From NCBI GenBank assembly GCA_017640615.1, contig JAEPQK010000002.1, forward strand, positions 310,001-374,000: 64,000 bases of DNA, written 5' to 3'. Each line of letters begins with the position of its first letter. Position 1 is the stretch's first letter. A program made the translations under genes and the position numbers. The DNA is from Rhizobiaceae bacterium (GTDB lineage: Bacteria > Pseudomonadota > Alphaproteobacteria > Rhizobiales > Rhizobiaceae). The notes below the pieces were generated by a model. The model saw only the letters and a list, made by a program, of their open reading frames with translations, had not been told where the DNA came from and searched no databases. Of the stretch, positions 35,402-43,500 are shown one piece after another.

Positions 35402-35833
35402 TCAGGTGCGGCCTTCCTGACTCCGCGAATTGCGCAGCCGCGCGACAAGCTCGCGCAGCCGCTCCGCGCCCTTGGCGCTCAGGCCGCCATTTTCGTAGTC
35501 GCGCAAGACGGTCGCTTCCAGCTCTTCCGCCAGCCGGTCGAGTGGTGCCGGCCGGCGCGGATCGTCAGGATCGTAGTGATCGAAAAGATTGATCCAGCGG
35601 TCGCTTTCGCGCCCGAAATGCATCAGCCGGTCGAGATAGGCTTCCGGGTCGTCGCGGCTGGAAACGAAGCCGAGCGCTGCGGCGGCCAGCGATAGCGGCA
35701 TCATGACGAAGTCGCGCAGGCCGTCAGCGAATAGCTTTATCTGGAGAAGCAGCACGCGCCGCATCAGCCGCAGGCGGCTGTGCCGGTGCGGCACCTGCAG
35801 TTCTTGCTCGTGCTTTGCTTCGCTTGCGGCCAT
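35402..35833 (-). CDS. Conserved hypothetical membrane-associated protein
   Basis: 143 aa, function unknown. One hydrophobic segment (about residues 35-56, FVMMPLSLAAAALGFVSS) between a basic N-terminal part (RHSRLRLMRRVLLLQIK) and an acidic, helical C-terminal part (YDPDDPRRPAPLDRLAEELEATV). The sequence has normal protein composition and codon use, and a comparable protein occurs in related rhizobia as I recall. It precedes ygfZ on the same strand by about 70 bases. No enzymatic motif seen. Confidence 0.7.
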   Translation of the reverse strand: MAASEAKHEQELQVPHRHSRLRLMRRVLLLQIKLFADGLRDFVMMPLSLAAAALGFVSSRDDPEAYLDRLMHFGRESDRWINLFDHYDPDDPRRPAPLDRLAEELEATVLRDYENGGLSAKGAERLRELVARLRNSRSQEGRT

Positions 35834-35895
35834 GCTTCCCCCCGAATGGCTTTACTCGGCTGATATGGGTGCGCGCAGCGCCGATGCCAACAGGA

Positions 35896-36627
35896 TCAGT
35901 GTCCGGCGAGGAAAAACGCCCAGCGCCCTTCGGGCGTAATGCCGACCCGATAAAAGATGTAGGAGCCGAACGACTTCATGTCTTCATAATCGCCCGCGGT
36001 CACCAGCTTGAAGAGCTCGACACGCTGCGGGCCGTTCAGGCCATCGAGTGGCAAGGCGAAGAAATAGGGCCACAGATAGATCTCTTCCGGCTCGCCGGGA
36101 TCGAGATGCACATAGCCAGCTTCAAGCACCTCCATGAGAATGGCGAGAATCTCGTGGCCCTCGCCATCGCCCGAAATATCTTTCAGGAAATCGATCGGGT
36201 CGAAATTTCCGCCGCCGCTCGACACCTGCGTCCGGCTCTGGTCCAAACCAAGCAGCGGGCGCAGCGCCTCGATGTCACCGGCCCGGCAGGCCTCGACGAT
36301 AAGTTCGCGCATGCGGCGCACAGGCTCGGGCAGAAGTTCGAGATCGTAGTGGACGACGGGGAGCTCGGCCGCCGGCATTGGCACGGCTTCTGTATCTTCG
36401 TCGCCAGTATCATCGTCGTTCGTGCTTGCCTGGCCCGGTTCGGCAATCGGCGGGGGCAGGGGCACGGTGATGATCTCCGGCGGCGGCTCGATGTCCTCTT
36501 CGGGAATTTCGCTTAGCGCGAAGGAGGGGCCTGTTGCCGATAGCAGCAGGCAAGCGGCCACACCGGCTGCAATCAACCGGCCGAAATCGTCTCGTTCCGA
36601 TGCAAAAAAGCGCCGCATGTGCCTCAT
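35896..36627 (-). CDS. Hypothetical exported protein with Pro/acidic linker
   Basis: 243 aa from the ATG at 36627 (alternatives: ATG 36618 or a TTG at 36648). A basic N-terminus (MRHMRRFFASERDD) is followed by a hydrophobic stretch (LIAAGVAACLLLSATGPSFA) ending in an A-x-A-like site, so it is probably exported. Residues ~45-90 are rich in Pro, Glu and Asp; the globular part follows (PEPVRRMRELIVEACRAGDIEAL; YGSYIFYRVGITPEGRWAFFLAGH type end). Function unknown; similar proteins occur in other Hyphomicrobiales as far as I recall. Confidence 0.7.
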   Translation of the reverse strand: MRHMRRFFASERDDFGRLIAAGVAACLLLSATGPSFALSEIPEEDIEPPPEIITVPLPPPIAEPGQASTNDDDTGDEDTEAVPMPAAELPVVHYDLELLPEPVRRMRELIVEACRAGDIEALRPLLGLDQSRTQVSSGGGNFDPIDFLKDISGDGEGHEILAILMEVLEAGYVHLDPGEPEEIYLWPYFFALPLDGLNGPQRVELFKLVTAGDYEDMKSFGSYIFYRVGITPEGRWAFFLAGH

Positions 36628-36729
36628 TCTGGCTATAGGTGCGGCCAATTTGCTGGCCGAACAGCGGCACTATAGAGGAAGCGCGGCGGAATTTGGATGC
36701 AATGCGGCAACGCCCGGCGGCAACTTTGT

Positions 36730-36987
36730 TCAGTGCCGCGTTTGCTCCGGCTCGAATGCGCCTTGCACGACCCGCTGGCGCATCGATTCAATCAGCGTCA
36801 GCGCTGCGTCTTCGCCGCCTTCGGCAACCATGGCGCCAAGGGCGGCCGCGAGCGCAGCCTCCGCCATGATTTCGGGCTCAATGCCCCAGGCCTCGGCCTC
36901 CGCCCAGGCAGTCTTCTGACTTTCGGCGGCCGTCAGCCGCATATGTTCGCGAAGCATTGCGTCGATGTCGCCGCCGCTGCGTATCAT
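36730..36987 (-). CDS. Small conserved hypothetical protein
   Basis: 85 aa, strongly helical and acidic (MIRSGGDIDAMLREHMRL; EAEAWGIEPEIMAEAALAAAL), with no signal peptide and no cysteine. GAGAAG lies upstream of the ATG at 36987. Composition and codon use are like the neighbours, so I take it as real, but no function can be assigned. It lies between the exported hypothetical and the TIGR02301 gene, all on the minus strand. Confidence 0.6.
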   Translation of the reverse strand: MIRSGGDIDAMLREHMRLTAAESQKTAWAEAEAWGIEPEIMAEAALAAALGAMVAEGGEDAALTLIESMRQRVVQGAFEPEQTRH

Positions 36988-37115
36988 CGCTTCTCACCCT
37001 GTGCTGCGCGCCGCCTCGTCGAGGCGCACCGCATCCCGTTATTCAAGTCCCAGCTGAACGATAGCACAGCAAATGTGGCGGGATGCAGGGCGGTGATCCG
37101 GCGGTTAACGGTCGG

Positions 37116-37496
37116 TTAATTGCCGAAGCGCGAAACGAGGTCGCGCGTCAGTGTCTCGCCTTCCAGCATATAGCGCTCGATCGCCTCTACTGCTGAGGCC
37201 GTACAGGTGGTGTAGACACTGCCGAAGGAGCGGTAGCCATGATTGAAGCTCGCCACCAGCCGCGCCCGGTTTTCCGGCTCCGGTTCTTCGGCGACAAGCA
37301 GCGCTTCCATATGTTCACGCCAGGTGTTGCCGGTCTCGCCGCACAGATTGCGCAGGTAATGCAGCGAGCCGAACAGCTCCGCGAGCCTGAGCAACTGCTT
37401 GTCATATTGCGCTTCTATGGCGCTCGCGCGCCCGATTCCGCTCGCGAACGCGGCGGCAATAACCAAAGCGGCAAAAGCTGATTTCCTCAACGTCAT
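37116..37496 (-). CDS. TIGR02301 family exported protein
   Basis: 126 aa. A signal peptide (MTLRKSAFAALVIAAAFASG, cleavage near ASA) leads to a short mature domain with two conserved cysteines: LAELFGSLHYLRNLCGE and VYTTCTASA, plus NTWREHMEALL and ASFNHGYRSFGSVY, which match the alphaproteobacterial family TIGR02301 of unknown function. The ATG at 37496 is chosen because the signal peptide begins there; the longer open frame upstream overlaps the Nudix gene out of frame. Confidence 0.82.
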   Translation of the reverse strand: MTLRKSAFAALVIAAAFASGIGRASAIEAQYDKQLLRLAELFGSLHYLRNLCGETGNTWREHMEALLVAEEPEPENRARLVASFNHGYRSFGSVYTTCTASAVEAIERYMLEGETLTRDLVSRFGN

Positions 37497-37561
37497 GGCG
37501 GTGTTTTCGCGTGGAATTGCGACCGCCGCAAGGCCAGGCTGCCTGCGCGCCATGGCTATGC

Positions 37562-37972
37562 TTAATCGCCGCTGCCGAGCAGTTCGCGCATGACCGTAAT
37601 CACGCTGGTTGTGACCGGCAGAACTTCGGCTTGGTCGAGCGTCACCCAGCGCGCCTCGGCCGCGTCGTCGCCGGCGGCCAGCGTTCCGGCCACTTCGGTC
37701 ACCAGAAAGACGGTCAGCGCAAAATCCGCTGCGCCGGGCTCGGTGGCCGGCAGCTGAACCTCGCGAAACGGCCGCCAGGTGAGCGCTTCGAGCCCGGTTT
37801 CTTCTCTCAATTCGCGCCGCATTGCATCTTCCGGCGTCTCGCCGGGCTCCAAGCGTCCGCCGGGGAAGGCGTAGCTGCCCTTGGCCGGTGGCCGCCCGCG
37901 CAGAACGAGCAGCATATGCTTGCCATCGAGACATGCAGCGGATGCGGCGTTGAGAGGCACGTTCTTGTTCAA
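37562..37972 (-). CDS. Nudix hydrolase
   Basis: 136 aa from a probable TTG at 37972 (LNKNVPLNAASAACLDGKHM). The Nudix box is exact: GGRLEPGETPEDAMRRELREETG, carrying the REEXEE metal ligands, so it hydrolyses a nucleoside diphosphate linked to another group. LLVLRGRPPAKGSYAFPGG places it with ADP-ribose pyrophosphatase/MutT-like enzymes; substrate not known. The start is uncertain: the open frame reaches back to 38149 but there the sequence does not look Nudix-like. Confidence 0.85.
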   Translation of the reverse strand: MNKNVPLNAASAACLDGKHMLLVLRGRPPAKGSYAFPGGRLEPGETPEDAMRRELREETGLEALTWRPFREVQLPATEPGAADFALTVFLVTEVAGTLAAGDDAAEARWVTLDQAEVLPVTTSVITVMRELLGSGD

Positions 37973-38066
37973 ACTCTGCTTCCTGGCTGGCCAGATGCCT
38001 GTCCGGGGTTGCAACGCCGGTGCGCAGAGGCCAGTTTTCCAGCACCGGAGCGAGGGGTAGGGGTCG

Positions 38067-38639
38067 ATGACGGGTTTCGCAAGATCGGTGGGGGTGGTTT
38101 GTGCGCTCGTGGCATCTGCCTTCGCGCTATCGACCTGCGCAACGCTCAATGAAGACGAGTGCCTGTCGGCGGACTGGTATCAGCTCGGCCAGAGCGATGG
38201 CGGCGCTGGCCAGCCTTCCAACTATCTGGAGCTTCACCGCGAGGCCTGCGCCAAGCACGGCATCCCGGTCAATGATGCGCTCTGGTATCAGGGCTGGCAG
38301 CTCGGCATTCGCAGCTTCTGCACGCCACAAAACGGTCTCCTCGTCGGGCGTGACGGCAAGGACTACAAGAATTCCTGTCCGGCTGATCTCGCACCGGAAT
38401 TCCTGAACGCCTATCAGGTCGGCAAGCGGGTGCACGACGCGCGCAAGGAACTGAACGAAGCGCGGTCCAAGCTGCAAGAGGCGCTCGATGATCTTGCGGG
38501 CGCCAAGGACGATGAAAAGCAGCGCCTCACGATCGAGGCCGAGACGCTGCGCACGCAGGTGTTCGGCGCCGAGATCAGGGTTCAGAGCGCGGAAGCCAAT
38601 TACGACCGCTATCTGGCCGATCTGTCGCGCGGCTTCTGA
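38067..38639 (+). CDS. DUF2799 domain putative lipoprotein
   Basis: 190 aa. The N-terminus (residues 5-24, ARSVGVVCALVASAFALSTC) ends in a lipobox-like LSTC, with the modified Cys at 24, so membrane lipoprotein export is likely. DUF2799 features follow: DECLSADWYQLGQSDGGAG, REACAKHGI, WYQGWQLGIRSFCTPQNG. Residues ~135-185 are a coiled coil (HDARKELNEARSKLQEALDD and on). Function unknown. It is divergent from the Nudix gene and 11 bases before the SRAP gene. Confidence 0.82.
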   Translation: MTGFARSVGVVCALVASAFALSTCATLNEDECLSADWYQLGQSDGGAGQPSNYLELHREACAKHGIPVNDALWYQGWQLGIRSFCTPQNGLLVGRDGKDYKNSCPADLAPEFLNAYQVGKRVHDARKELNEARSKLQEALDDLAGAKDDEKQRLTIEAETLRTQVFGAEIRVQSAEANYDRYLADLSRGF

Positions 38640-38650
38640 GGTCGGCCCGA

Positions 38651-39406
38651 ATGTGCGGCCGTTACGCGCTGATCGGCACGCCGGAGGAGGTGAAGGCCTT
38701 CTTCAACCTGCTCGACATCGCCAGATTTCCGCCGCGCTACAACATCGCGCCGACACAACCCGTGCTTGCCGTCATGGCAGGCCCGCCGCGCGAACCGGGC
38801 TCCAACCTGCCTGACCGCACATCGATGCTGGTACGCTGGGGTTTTATCCCCGACTGGGCGAAAAACCCGAAAGAGCTGCCGCTTCTGATCAACGCGCGCT
38901 CGGAAACAGCGGCCGAGAAAAACACGTTCCGCGCAGCGATGCGGCACCGCCGCACGCTCATCCCCGCATCGGGCTTCTATGAATGGAAGCGCAGCGGCGG
39001 CAAGCCGGTCCAGGCCTATTGGGTCAAGCCCCGTGAGGGCGGGCTCGTTGCGTTTGGCGGGTTGATGGAGACTTACAGCGAGCCGGGTGGCTCGGAGATG
39101 GACACCGGTGCCATCCTTACAACGTCGGCCAATGAGGCGATCAGCCATATCCACCACCGCATGCCGGTTGTCATTCACCCGCAGGATTTCCCGCGCTGGC
39201 TCGATTGCGTGAACAACGAGCCGCGCGACGTGGCCGATCTGCTGCAGCCCGTGCAGCCCGATTTCTTCGAAGCAATCCCGGTGTCCGACAAGGTCAACAA
39301 ATTCTCCAATACCGGACCTGAGATACAGGATCGCGTCGAGCCGAAGACGGAGCCAGCTAAGCCAGCCGAAAAGGGCCGCGATGCGGACCAGCTCGATCTG
39401 TTCTGA
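38651..39406 (+). CDS. SOS response-associated peptidase (SRAP; YedK/HMCES-like)
   Basis: 251-aa protein that shields abasic sites in single-stranded DNA by a covalent link through the N-terminal cysteine. MCGRYAL gives the required Cys2 after Met removal. Other family residues are visible: INARSETAAEKNTFR, IPASGFYEW (Glu) and IHHRMPVVI (His). Length is typical. It follows the DUF2799 gene on the same strand and precedes the LysE-type exporter. Confidence 0.94.
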   Translation: MCGRYALIGTPEEVKAFFNLLDIARFPPRYNIAPTQPVLAVMAGPPREPGSNLPDRTSMLVRWGFIPDWAKNPKELPLLINARSETAAEKNTFRAAMRHRRTLIPASGFYEWKRSGGKPVQAYWVKPREGGLVAFGGLMETYSEPGGSEMDTGAILTTSANEAISHIHHRMPVVIHPQDFPRWLDCVNNEPRDVADLLQPVQPDFFEAIPVSDKVNKFSNTGPEIQDRVEPKTEPAKPAEKGRDADQLDLF

Positions 39407-39483
39407 GCCAGCCCCGGGGAGCGTCAGTGCGGCCTTGCCGACTGGCCTATTGCACGCTTGAGCCAGACGGCTATAGCCCGTCC

Positions 39484-40092
39484 ATGGCCTTCCTTCCCTT
39501 CCTGTCCGGCTTCCTTCTGGGCGGTTCACTTATCATTTCGATCGGCGCCCAGAACGCGTTCCTGCTGCGGCAAGGGCTGCTGGAACAGCATGTCTTCGTG
39601 CTGTGCCTCATCTGTGCGGTGTCGGATGCACTGCTCATCACCGCGGGCGTCGCCGGTGTCGGCACGCTGGTTGCGCAGTCGCCACTGCTTTCGCAGATCG
39701 CGACAATCGGCGGCATCGTTTTCCTGCTGGGATACGCGCTCTTTTCGTTTCGCCGGGCGTTGAAGCCGGACGTGCTGAAGGCCGCGAAGTCGGGTGCGCC
39801 GAGCCTGCGCGCCGCCATCGCGGCGTGCCTCGCCTTCACCTACCTCAACCCCAATGTCTATCTCGAAACCGTGCTGCTGGTCGGTTCGGTATCGGCGGGT
39901 TATGCGGGCAGCGACCGGGTTGCGTTCGGCGCCGGTGCGGTCACCGTATCGTTCGTTTGGTTTTTCGGCCTGGGCTATGGCGCGCAGCTGTTGCAGCCGG
40001 TGTTTGCAAGGCCGCTGGCCTGGCGCGTCCTGGACTGCGCGACGGGCGTCGTAATGACCTCGATCGCCATCGGCCTGTTGCGCAGCCTATAG
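39484..40092 (+). CDS. LysE/ArgO family amino-acid exporter
   Basis: 202-aa inner-membrane exporter with about six hydrophobic segments. The family signature GGSLIISIGAQNAFLLRQGL lies near the N-terminus, with the second-half motif FTYLNPNVYLETVLLVGS. ArgO/LysE proteins remove excess arginine or lysine. ATG at 39484 (MAFLPFLSGFLLGG) is the best start; the frame extends upstream without support. Its final codons overlap the left copy of a 27-bp repeat flanking vapBC. Confidence 0.9.
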   Translation: MAFLPFLSGFLLGGSLIISIGAQNAFLLRQGLLEQHVFVLCLICAVSDALLITAGVAGVGTLVAQSPLLSQIATIGGIVFLLGYALFSFRRALKPDVLKAAKSGAPSLRAAIAACLAFTYLNPNVYLETVLLVGSVSAGYAGSDRVAFGAGAVTVSFVWFFGLGYGAQLLQPVFARPLAWRVLDCATGVVMTSIAIGLLRSL

Positions 40093-40111
40093 CGCCGAGC
40101 GCTTGCTCTGC
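40085..40111. repeat. 27-bp direct repeat, left copy, flanking vapBC
   Basis: GCCTATAGCGCCGAGCGCTT and the next seven bases match 40814-40840 at 24 of 27 positions; the three differences are all transitions. The copy spans the LysE-gene stop codon. Confidence 0.85.
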
Positions 40112-40117
40112 TAGATT

Positions 40118-40148
40118 GGATACACCATCTGGTATATAAGGATACACC
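40118..40148. promoter_or_regulatory. Directly repeated GGATACACC elements before vapB (candidate operator)
   Basis: GGATACACC occurs at 40118-40126 and again at 40140-40148, 22 bases apart (about two helical turns), with TATATAA between. This AT-rich stretch before the vapB start likely holds the promoter, and the repeats could be the site where the VapBC complex autoregulates. Confidence 0.5.
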
Positions 40149-40170
40149 GTATGGATAGACGGAGCTTGCC

Positions 40171-40416
40171 ATGGCGTTCCATATCAAGAATCGCGATACC
40201 GACGCGCTGGCGCGCCGGCTGGCCGCGCTCAGAAAGACCGGGCTGACCGAAGCCGTTCACAGCGCTCTGGAACACGAGCTTGAGCGCGAAGAAGGCAAGC
40301 CGTCACTTGTTGAGCAGGGGCTTCGGTTCACGCGGGAGTTGCGGGCGCGCGGCAATCCGGCGACGGGAAAACCTGCTGACAAGGCCTTCCGCGACAGCCT
40401 CTACGAGCGCGATTGA
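40171..40416 (+). CDS. vapB: VapB-type antitoxin
   Basis: 81-aa antitoxin of the Psk/VapB-like family. N-terminal MAFHIKNRDTDALARRLAAL with TGLTEAVHSALEHELERE forms the DNA-binding/dimer helix region; the C-terminal tail (PATGKPADKAFRDSLYERD) would bind and block the toxin. GGAG lies 11 bases before the ATG. Its stop shares a base with the toxin ATG (TGATG), the usual coupling in TA pairs. Confidence 0.9.
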   Translation: MAFHIKNRDTDALARRLAALRKTGLTEAVHSALEHELEREEGKPSLVEQGLRFTRELRARGNPATGKPADKAFRDSLYERD

Positions 40417-40811
40417 TGTTCATCGACGCTTCCGCCTTGACCGCGCTGATGACGGATGAGGCCGACGCGCGCGAACTCCTCTCGCGCCTGCAGGGCGCAA
40501 AGACGCGGCTGACTTCACCGCTGGCCGTTTGGGAGGCGGCGATCGCGGTTGCACGCATTCTCGATCTGCCAGTCGCGCATGCCGCGCGGGCAGTTGAGGA
40601 CTATCTGGATCTGATCGGGATCGATCTTGTCGCGGTGCCGCCGCAGGCCGCGGCGGTCGCTCTCGACGCTTTTGATCGTTACGGCAAGGGCAGGCACCCT
40701 GCGAAGCTCAATTTCGGCGATTGCTTCGCCTATGCCTGCGCGCGCATCCACGGGCAGCCGCTCATGTTCAAGGGGGCGGATTTCCCCCTCACGGACATCG
40801 AGGCTGCCTGA
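40416..40811 (+). CDS. vapC: VapC-type PIN-domain toxin
   Basis: 131-aa PIN-domain endoribonuclease. Acidic active-site positions: Asp in MFIDASAL, Glu in VWEAAIAVAR and Asp in NFGDCFAYACA, with the last Asp in FKGADFPLTDI. VapC toxins cut tRNA or rRNA to arrest translation; this one's target is unknown. It closely resembles the rhizobial NtrR/VapC-like layout (AKLNFGDCFAYA, ADFPLTD). Start at ATG 40416, one base after an in-frame TTG context. All catalytic acids are present, so it is probably active. Confidence 0.92.
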   Translation: MFIDASALTALMTDEADARELLSRLQGAKTRLTSPLAVWEAAIAVARILDLPVAHAARAVEDYLDLIGIDLVAVPPQAAAVALDAFDRYGKGRHPAKLNFGDCFAYACARIHGQPLMFKGADFPLTDIEAA

Positions 40812-40813
40812 TC

Positions 40814-40840
40814 GCCTATAGCGCTGAGCGTTTGCCCTGC
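40814..40840. repeat. 27-bp direct repeat, right copy, flanking vapBC
   Basis: Matches 40085-40111 at 24 of 27 positions. Read on the minus strand it encodes the last codons (GKRSAL, stop) of the small gene at 40816-40953; the left copy would encode SKRSAL and a stop in the same frame. Confidence 0.85.
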
Positions 40841-40953
40841 GGCCGGAACATCAGCGCAGCGATGATAGCCGCGGGGCCGATCGAACCGTAGTGGCGGGAG
40901 AGGTTTGCCGCACGGGCTCGGGCGCGTTGCTGTTCGTGGCGGGAAAGGCTCAT
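40816..40953 (-). CDS. Small basic hypothetical protein
   Basis: 45 aa (MSLSRHEQQRARARAANLSR, then HYGSIGPAAIIAALMFRPQG and KRSAL). It has a basic N-terminal helix and a short hydrophobic stretch (AAIIAALMF), so it may sit at the membrane. AGGA lies upstream of the ATG at 40953; an in-frame ATG at 40977 (MPRPRKKKMSLS) is an alternative. The match of its last codons in the left repeat copy supports its being a real frame. Function unknown. Confidence 0.5.
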   Translation of the reverse strand: MSLSRHEQQRARARAANLSRHYGSIGPAAIIAALMFRPQGKRSAL

Positions 40954-40977
40954 TTTCTTTTTCCTGGGTCGGGGCAT

Positions 40978-41336
40978 CAGAATTGCCACTCCGTAGGGTC
41001 CCGATTGAGACGAAATCGTGACGATTTCGCTCAGCACGAAAACTATTTTGACGGCTTGGGGTTATGAAAAGGTGACCGCATGGAAAGCGGTGCAACTTTG
41101 CAACATTTATCAGCGCCAAAGGCCGCGAAAAACTTCCGCCTTGACGCAATGCCGGGCTGACGCGATAAGGCAGCCCATGAAAACGTCGTTCGTCATTATC
41201 GGCATTTGCATTATCGGCTAGCGCATCGCTGGTCCGGACGTTTTCGCCTTCTTTCCGACAGACACGAAAACCGCCCTGGCCAGCCGGCCGGCATGGTTCC
41301 GAATTTCGGGCATGCCCAGAAGAGGGAAAGACATTC
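40978..41336. other. Intergenic upstream of cysS with a 19-bp palindrome
   Basis: About 360 bases without a supported gene. The only clear structure is the palindrome at 41011-41029. The cysS promoter should lie here; TTGACG at 41048 could be a -35 element but I see no well-spaced -10. Confidence 0.4.
41011..41029. promoter_or_regulatory. Perfect 19-bp palindrome
   Basis: CGAAATCGT / ACGATTTCG, nine-base arms around one central base, located between the small hypothetical gene and cysS. The two arms are too close for an RNA hairpin terminator, so a symmetric protein-binding site is more likely. No candidate regulator is adjacent. Confidence 0.45.
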
Positions 41337-42860
41337 GTGGCTCACGGTTCGCCTGAACTCACGCTCTACAACACGCTCACCCGCGCGAAAGAGGCCTTTG
41401 CCCCCATCGATGCGAACAATGTGCGCATATATGTCTGCGGACCGACGGTCTACGACTATGCCCATATCGGTAATGCACGCCCGGCCATTGTCTTCGACGT
41501 GCTCTACCGGCTGCTGCGCCATCTCCATGGCGCTGATCGCGTCACCTATGTCCGCAACATCACGGACGTGGACGACAAGATCAACGCGCGCGCCCTGCGC
41601 GATTTCGGCGGTGACATCGATGCTGGCCGGCTTTCGCTGAACGAAGCGATCCGCAAAGTTACCGAGCCGACCTACGACCAGTACCAGAAGGACGTGGCCG
41701 CACTCGGCTGCCTTGAGCCGACCTTTCAGCCCCGCGCCACCGAATTCGTTCTGCCGCGCGCCGACGGCAAGGACGACATGGTCGGCATGATTCAGTCTCT
41801 GATCGAGCGCGGCCATGCCTATGAGGCAAAAGGCGAATCCGGGCGCGAGATCCTGTTCGACACCACCTCAATGGCCGATTACGGTCAGTTGTCGAAGCGC
41901 AATCTGGACGAGCAGCAGGCCGGGGCGCGAGTTGCTGTCGAGGCGCACAAGAAGCATCCGGCCGATTTCGTCCTGTGGAAGGAATCGTCCGCCGACGAAC
42001 CCGGCTGGGACGCGACCTTCCGCGTCGATGACGCAGACGTAGCCATCCGCGGCCGGCCGGGCTGGCACATCGAATGCTCAGCCATGTCCGCCGCCTATCT
42101 CGGCGAAGTGTTCGACATTCACGGCGGCGGGCTCGACTTGATTTTCCCGCACCACGAAAACGAGATTGCCCAGTCGCGCTGCGCCCATGGCAGCGCGGTG
42201 ATGGCGAATTACTGGATGCACAACGGCTTCCTGCAGGTCGAAGGTCGCAAGATGTCGAAGTCGGAAGGCAATTTCGTCACCATCCACGATTTGCTGCACA
42301 CGGAAAAATTCGGCGGGCGTAGATGGCCTGGCGAAGTGCTGCGGCTGGCGATGCTGATGACGCATTACCGCGAACCGATTGATTTCAGTGTGAAGCGACT
42401 GGAGGAGGCGGCGAACACACTAAACCGCTGGCGTCGCTGGATCGAGCACAGTGGTGACGGTTCGACCTTGGTCACCGAGGACGCCTTGGAGGCGCTTTCA
42501 GACGACCTTAACACGCCTCGCCTCCTCAATTTCATGGCTGAATATTCAAGCGATGCGGCCGGGGTTTGGGTCAACACGGAATATCACAACCACAAACTGG
42601 TCAATTATGATGAGCGTCGCCGGGTTGGTGCTGCAGCTTTGCGCGGCGCTTTGGAGCTGCTCGGCTTTGCGCACAAGGCGGAAGCAGACGAGAAGCCGAT
42701 ACTATCGGCTATTAGTCAGCGCCTCGCCCTCATTCGCGAAAAGAACTGGGCCGAGGCCGACAAAATCCGCGATGAGCTTCTGGCTCAGGGCATACAGCTT
42801 AAGGATGGCAAGGACCCCGAAACCGGCGAACGTGTCACCACCTGGGAGGTGAAGCGGTGA
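41337..42860 (+). CDS. cysS: Cysteinyl-tRNA synthetase
   Basis: 507-aa class I aminoacyl-tRNA synthetase charging tRNA-Cys. The HIGH-type motif is [11 protein letters not shown], with the zinc-site Cys in YVCGPTVYD and further ligands in WHIECSAMS and HHENEIAQS; the KMSKS motif is exact ([10 protein letters not shown]). The GTG start at 41337 follows AGAGGG. C-terminal helical anticodon-binding domain is complete (ending [12 protein letters not shown]). It is followed by a palindromic repeat element. Confidence 0.97.
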   Translation: MAHGSPELTLYNTLTRAKEAFAPIDANNVRIYVCGPTVYDYAHIGNARPAIVFDVLYRLLRHLHGADRVTYVRNITDVDDKINARALRDFGGDIDAGRLSLNEAIRKVTEPTYDQYQKDVAALGCLEPTFQPRATEFVLPRADGKDDMVGMIQSLIERGHAYEAKGESGREILFDTTSMADYGQLSKRNLDEQQAGARVAVEAHKKHPADFVLWKESSADEPGWDATFRVDDADVAIRGRPGWHIECSAMSAAYLGEVFDIHGGGLDLIFPHHENEIAQSRCAHGSAVMANYWMHNGFLQVEGRKMSKSEGNFVTIHDLLHTEKFGGRRWPGEVLRLAMLMTHYREPIDFSVKRLEEAANTLNRWRRWIEHSGDGSTLVTEDALEALSDDLNTPRLLNFMAEYSSDAAGVWVNTEYHNHKLVNYDERRRVGAAALRGALELLGFAHKAEADEKPILSAISQRLALIREKNWAEADKIRDELLAQGIQLKDGKDPETGERVTTWEVKR

Positions 42861-42894
42861 GGCTGCTCGGCGCGGACATGCATGCGGGACAGTA

Positions 42895-43042
42895 CCCCCC
42901 TCTGTCCTGCCGGACATCTCTCCCACAAGGAGGGAGATTGGCAGCTCCGGCGCAGGCTCCCAAACTTGCGCGATTGGCGAAGGCCGACGCGACGGCTGAT
43001 CTCCCCACCCGTGGGGGAGATGTCCGGCAGGACAGAGGGGGG
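42895..43042. repeat. Large palindromic intergenic repeat (RIME-like)
   Basis: Two perfect 26-bp arms at 42895-42920 and 43017-43042 (core CTGTCCTGCCGGACATCTC and its complement) enclose ~96 bases that contain further small inverted pieces (CTCCCACAAGGAGGG; CTCCCCACCCGTGGGGGAG). Such GC-rich palindromic mosaic elements are scattered between genes in rhizobia. It lies between cysS and the DUF559 gene and would form a long hairpin in RNA. Confidence 0.85.
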
Positions 43043-43086
43043 CGCCATAAAGCGCTACCGGTCCCGCTACTCGGGGAGCGTGCCTG

Positions 43087-43500
43087 ATGCCCCACACATC
43101 ACCTCCCGCAGGAAACCGCACGCGTGCAAAGTCGATGCGACGCAAGATGACCGATGCGGAACTGAAACTATGGAACGAGCTCCGCGCCCATCGGCTGATG
43201 GGACTTGGGTTCCGGCGTCAGTTCCCGATAGGACGCTACATCGCCGACTTTGCATGCCCTGAGAGGAAGATCATCGTCGAAGTCGATGGTTCGCTACACG
43301 CGGAAGAGAAGCAATCGGCAGTTGATGCAGTCAGGTCGGCTGAGCTGGAAAAAGACGGCTGGACTGTTCTGCGCTTCTGGAACGACGAAATACTGCGGGA
43401 CATTGACGATGTCTGTCACCACATAGTGATAGCGGCCGGGCTGACGGCCGAGGACGTAGCGCGCCGGGCTCCCGCCGGCGCCTTGGAGAAACGTGCATGA
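43087..43500 (+). CDS. DUF559 domain protein (Vsr/endonuclease-like)
   Basis: 137 aa of the DUF559 family, related to very-short-patch-repair-type endonucleases. Typical layout: KSMRRKMTDAELKLWNELR, GLGFRRQFPIGRYIADFACP and IIVEVDGSLH, where the Asp and Glu-x-Asp form the nuclease-like core, followed by LEKDGWTVLRFWNDEIL. Function in vivo is not established. Its stop overlaps the start of the hydroxylase-like gene (ATGA). It directly follows the palindromic element. Confidence 0.88.
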   Translation: MPHTSPPAGNRTRAKSMRRKMTDAELKLWNELRAHRLMGLGFRRQFPIGRYIADFACPERKIIVEVDGSLHAEEKQSAVDAVRSAELEKDGWTVLRFWNDEILRDIDDVCHHIVIAAGLTAEDVARRAPAGALEKRA

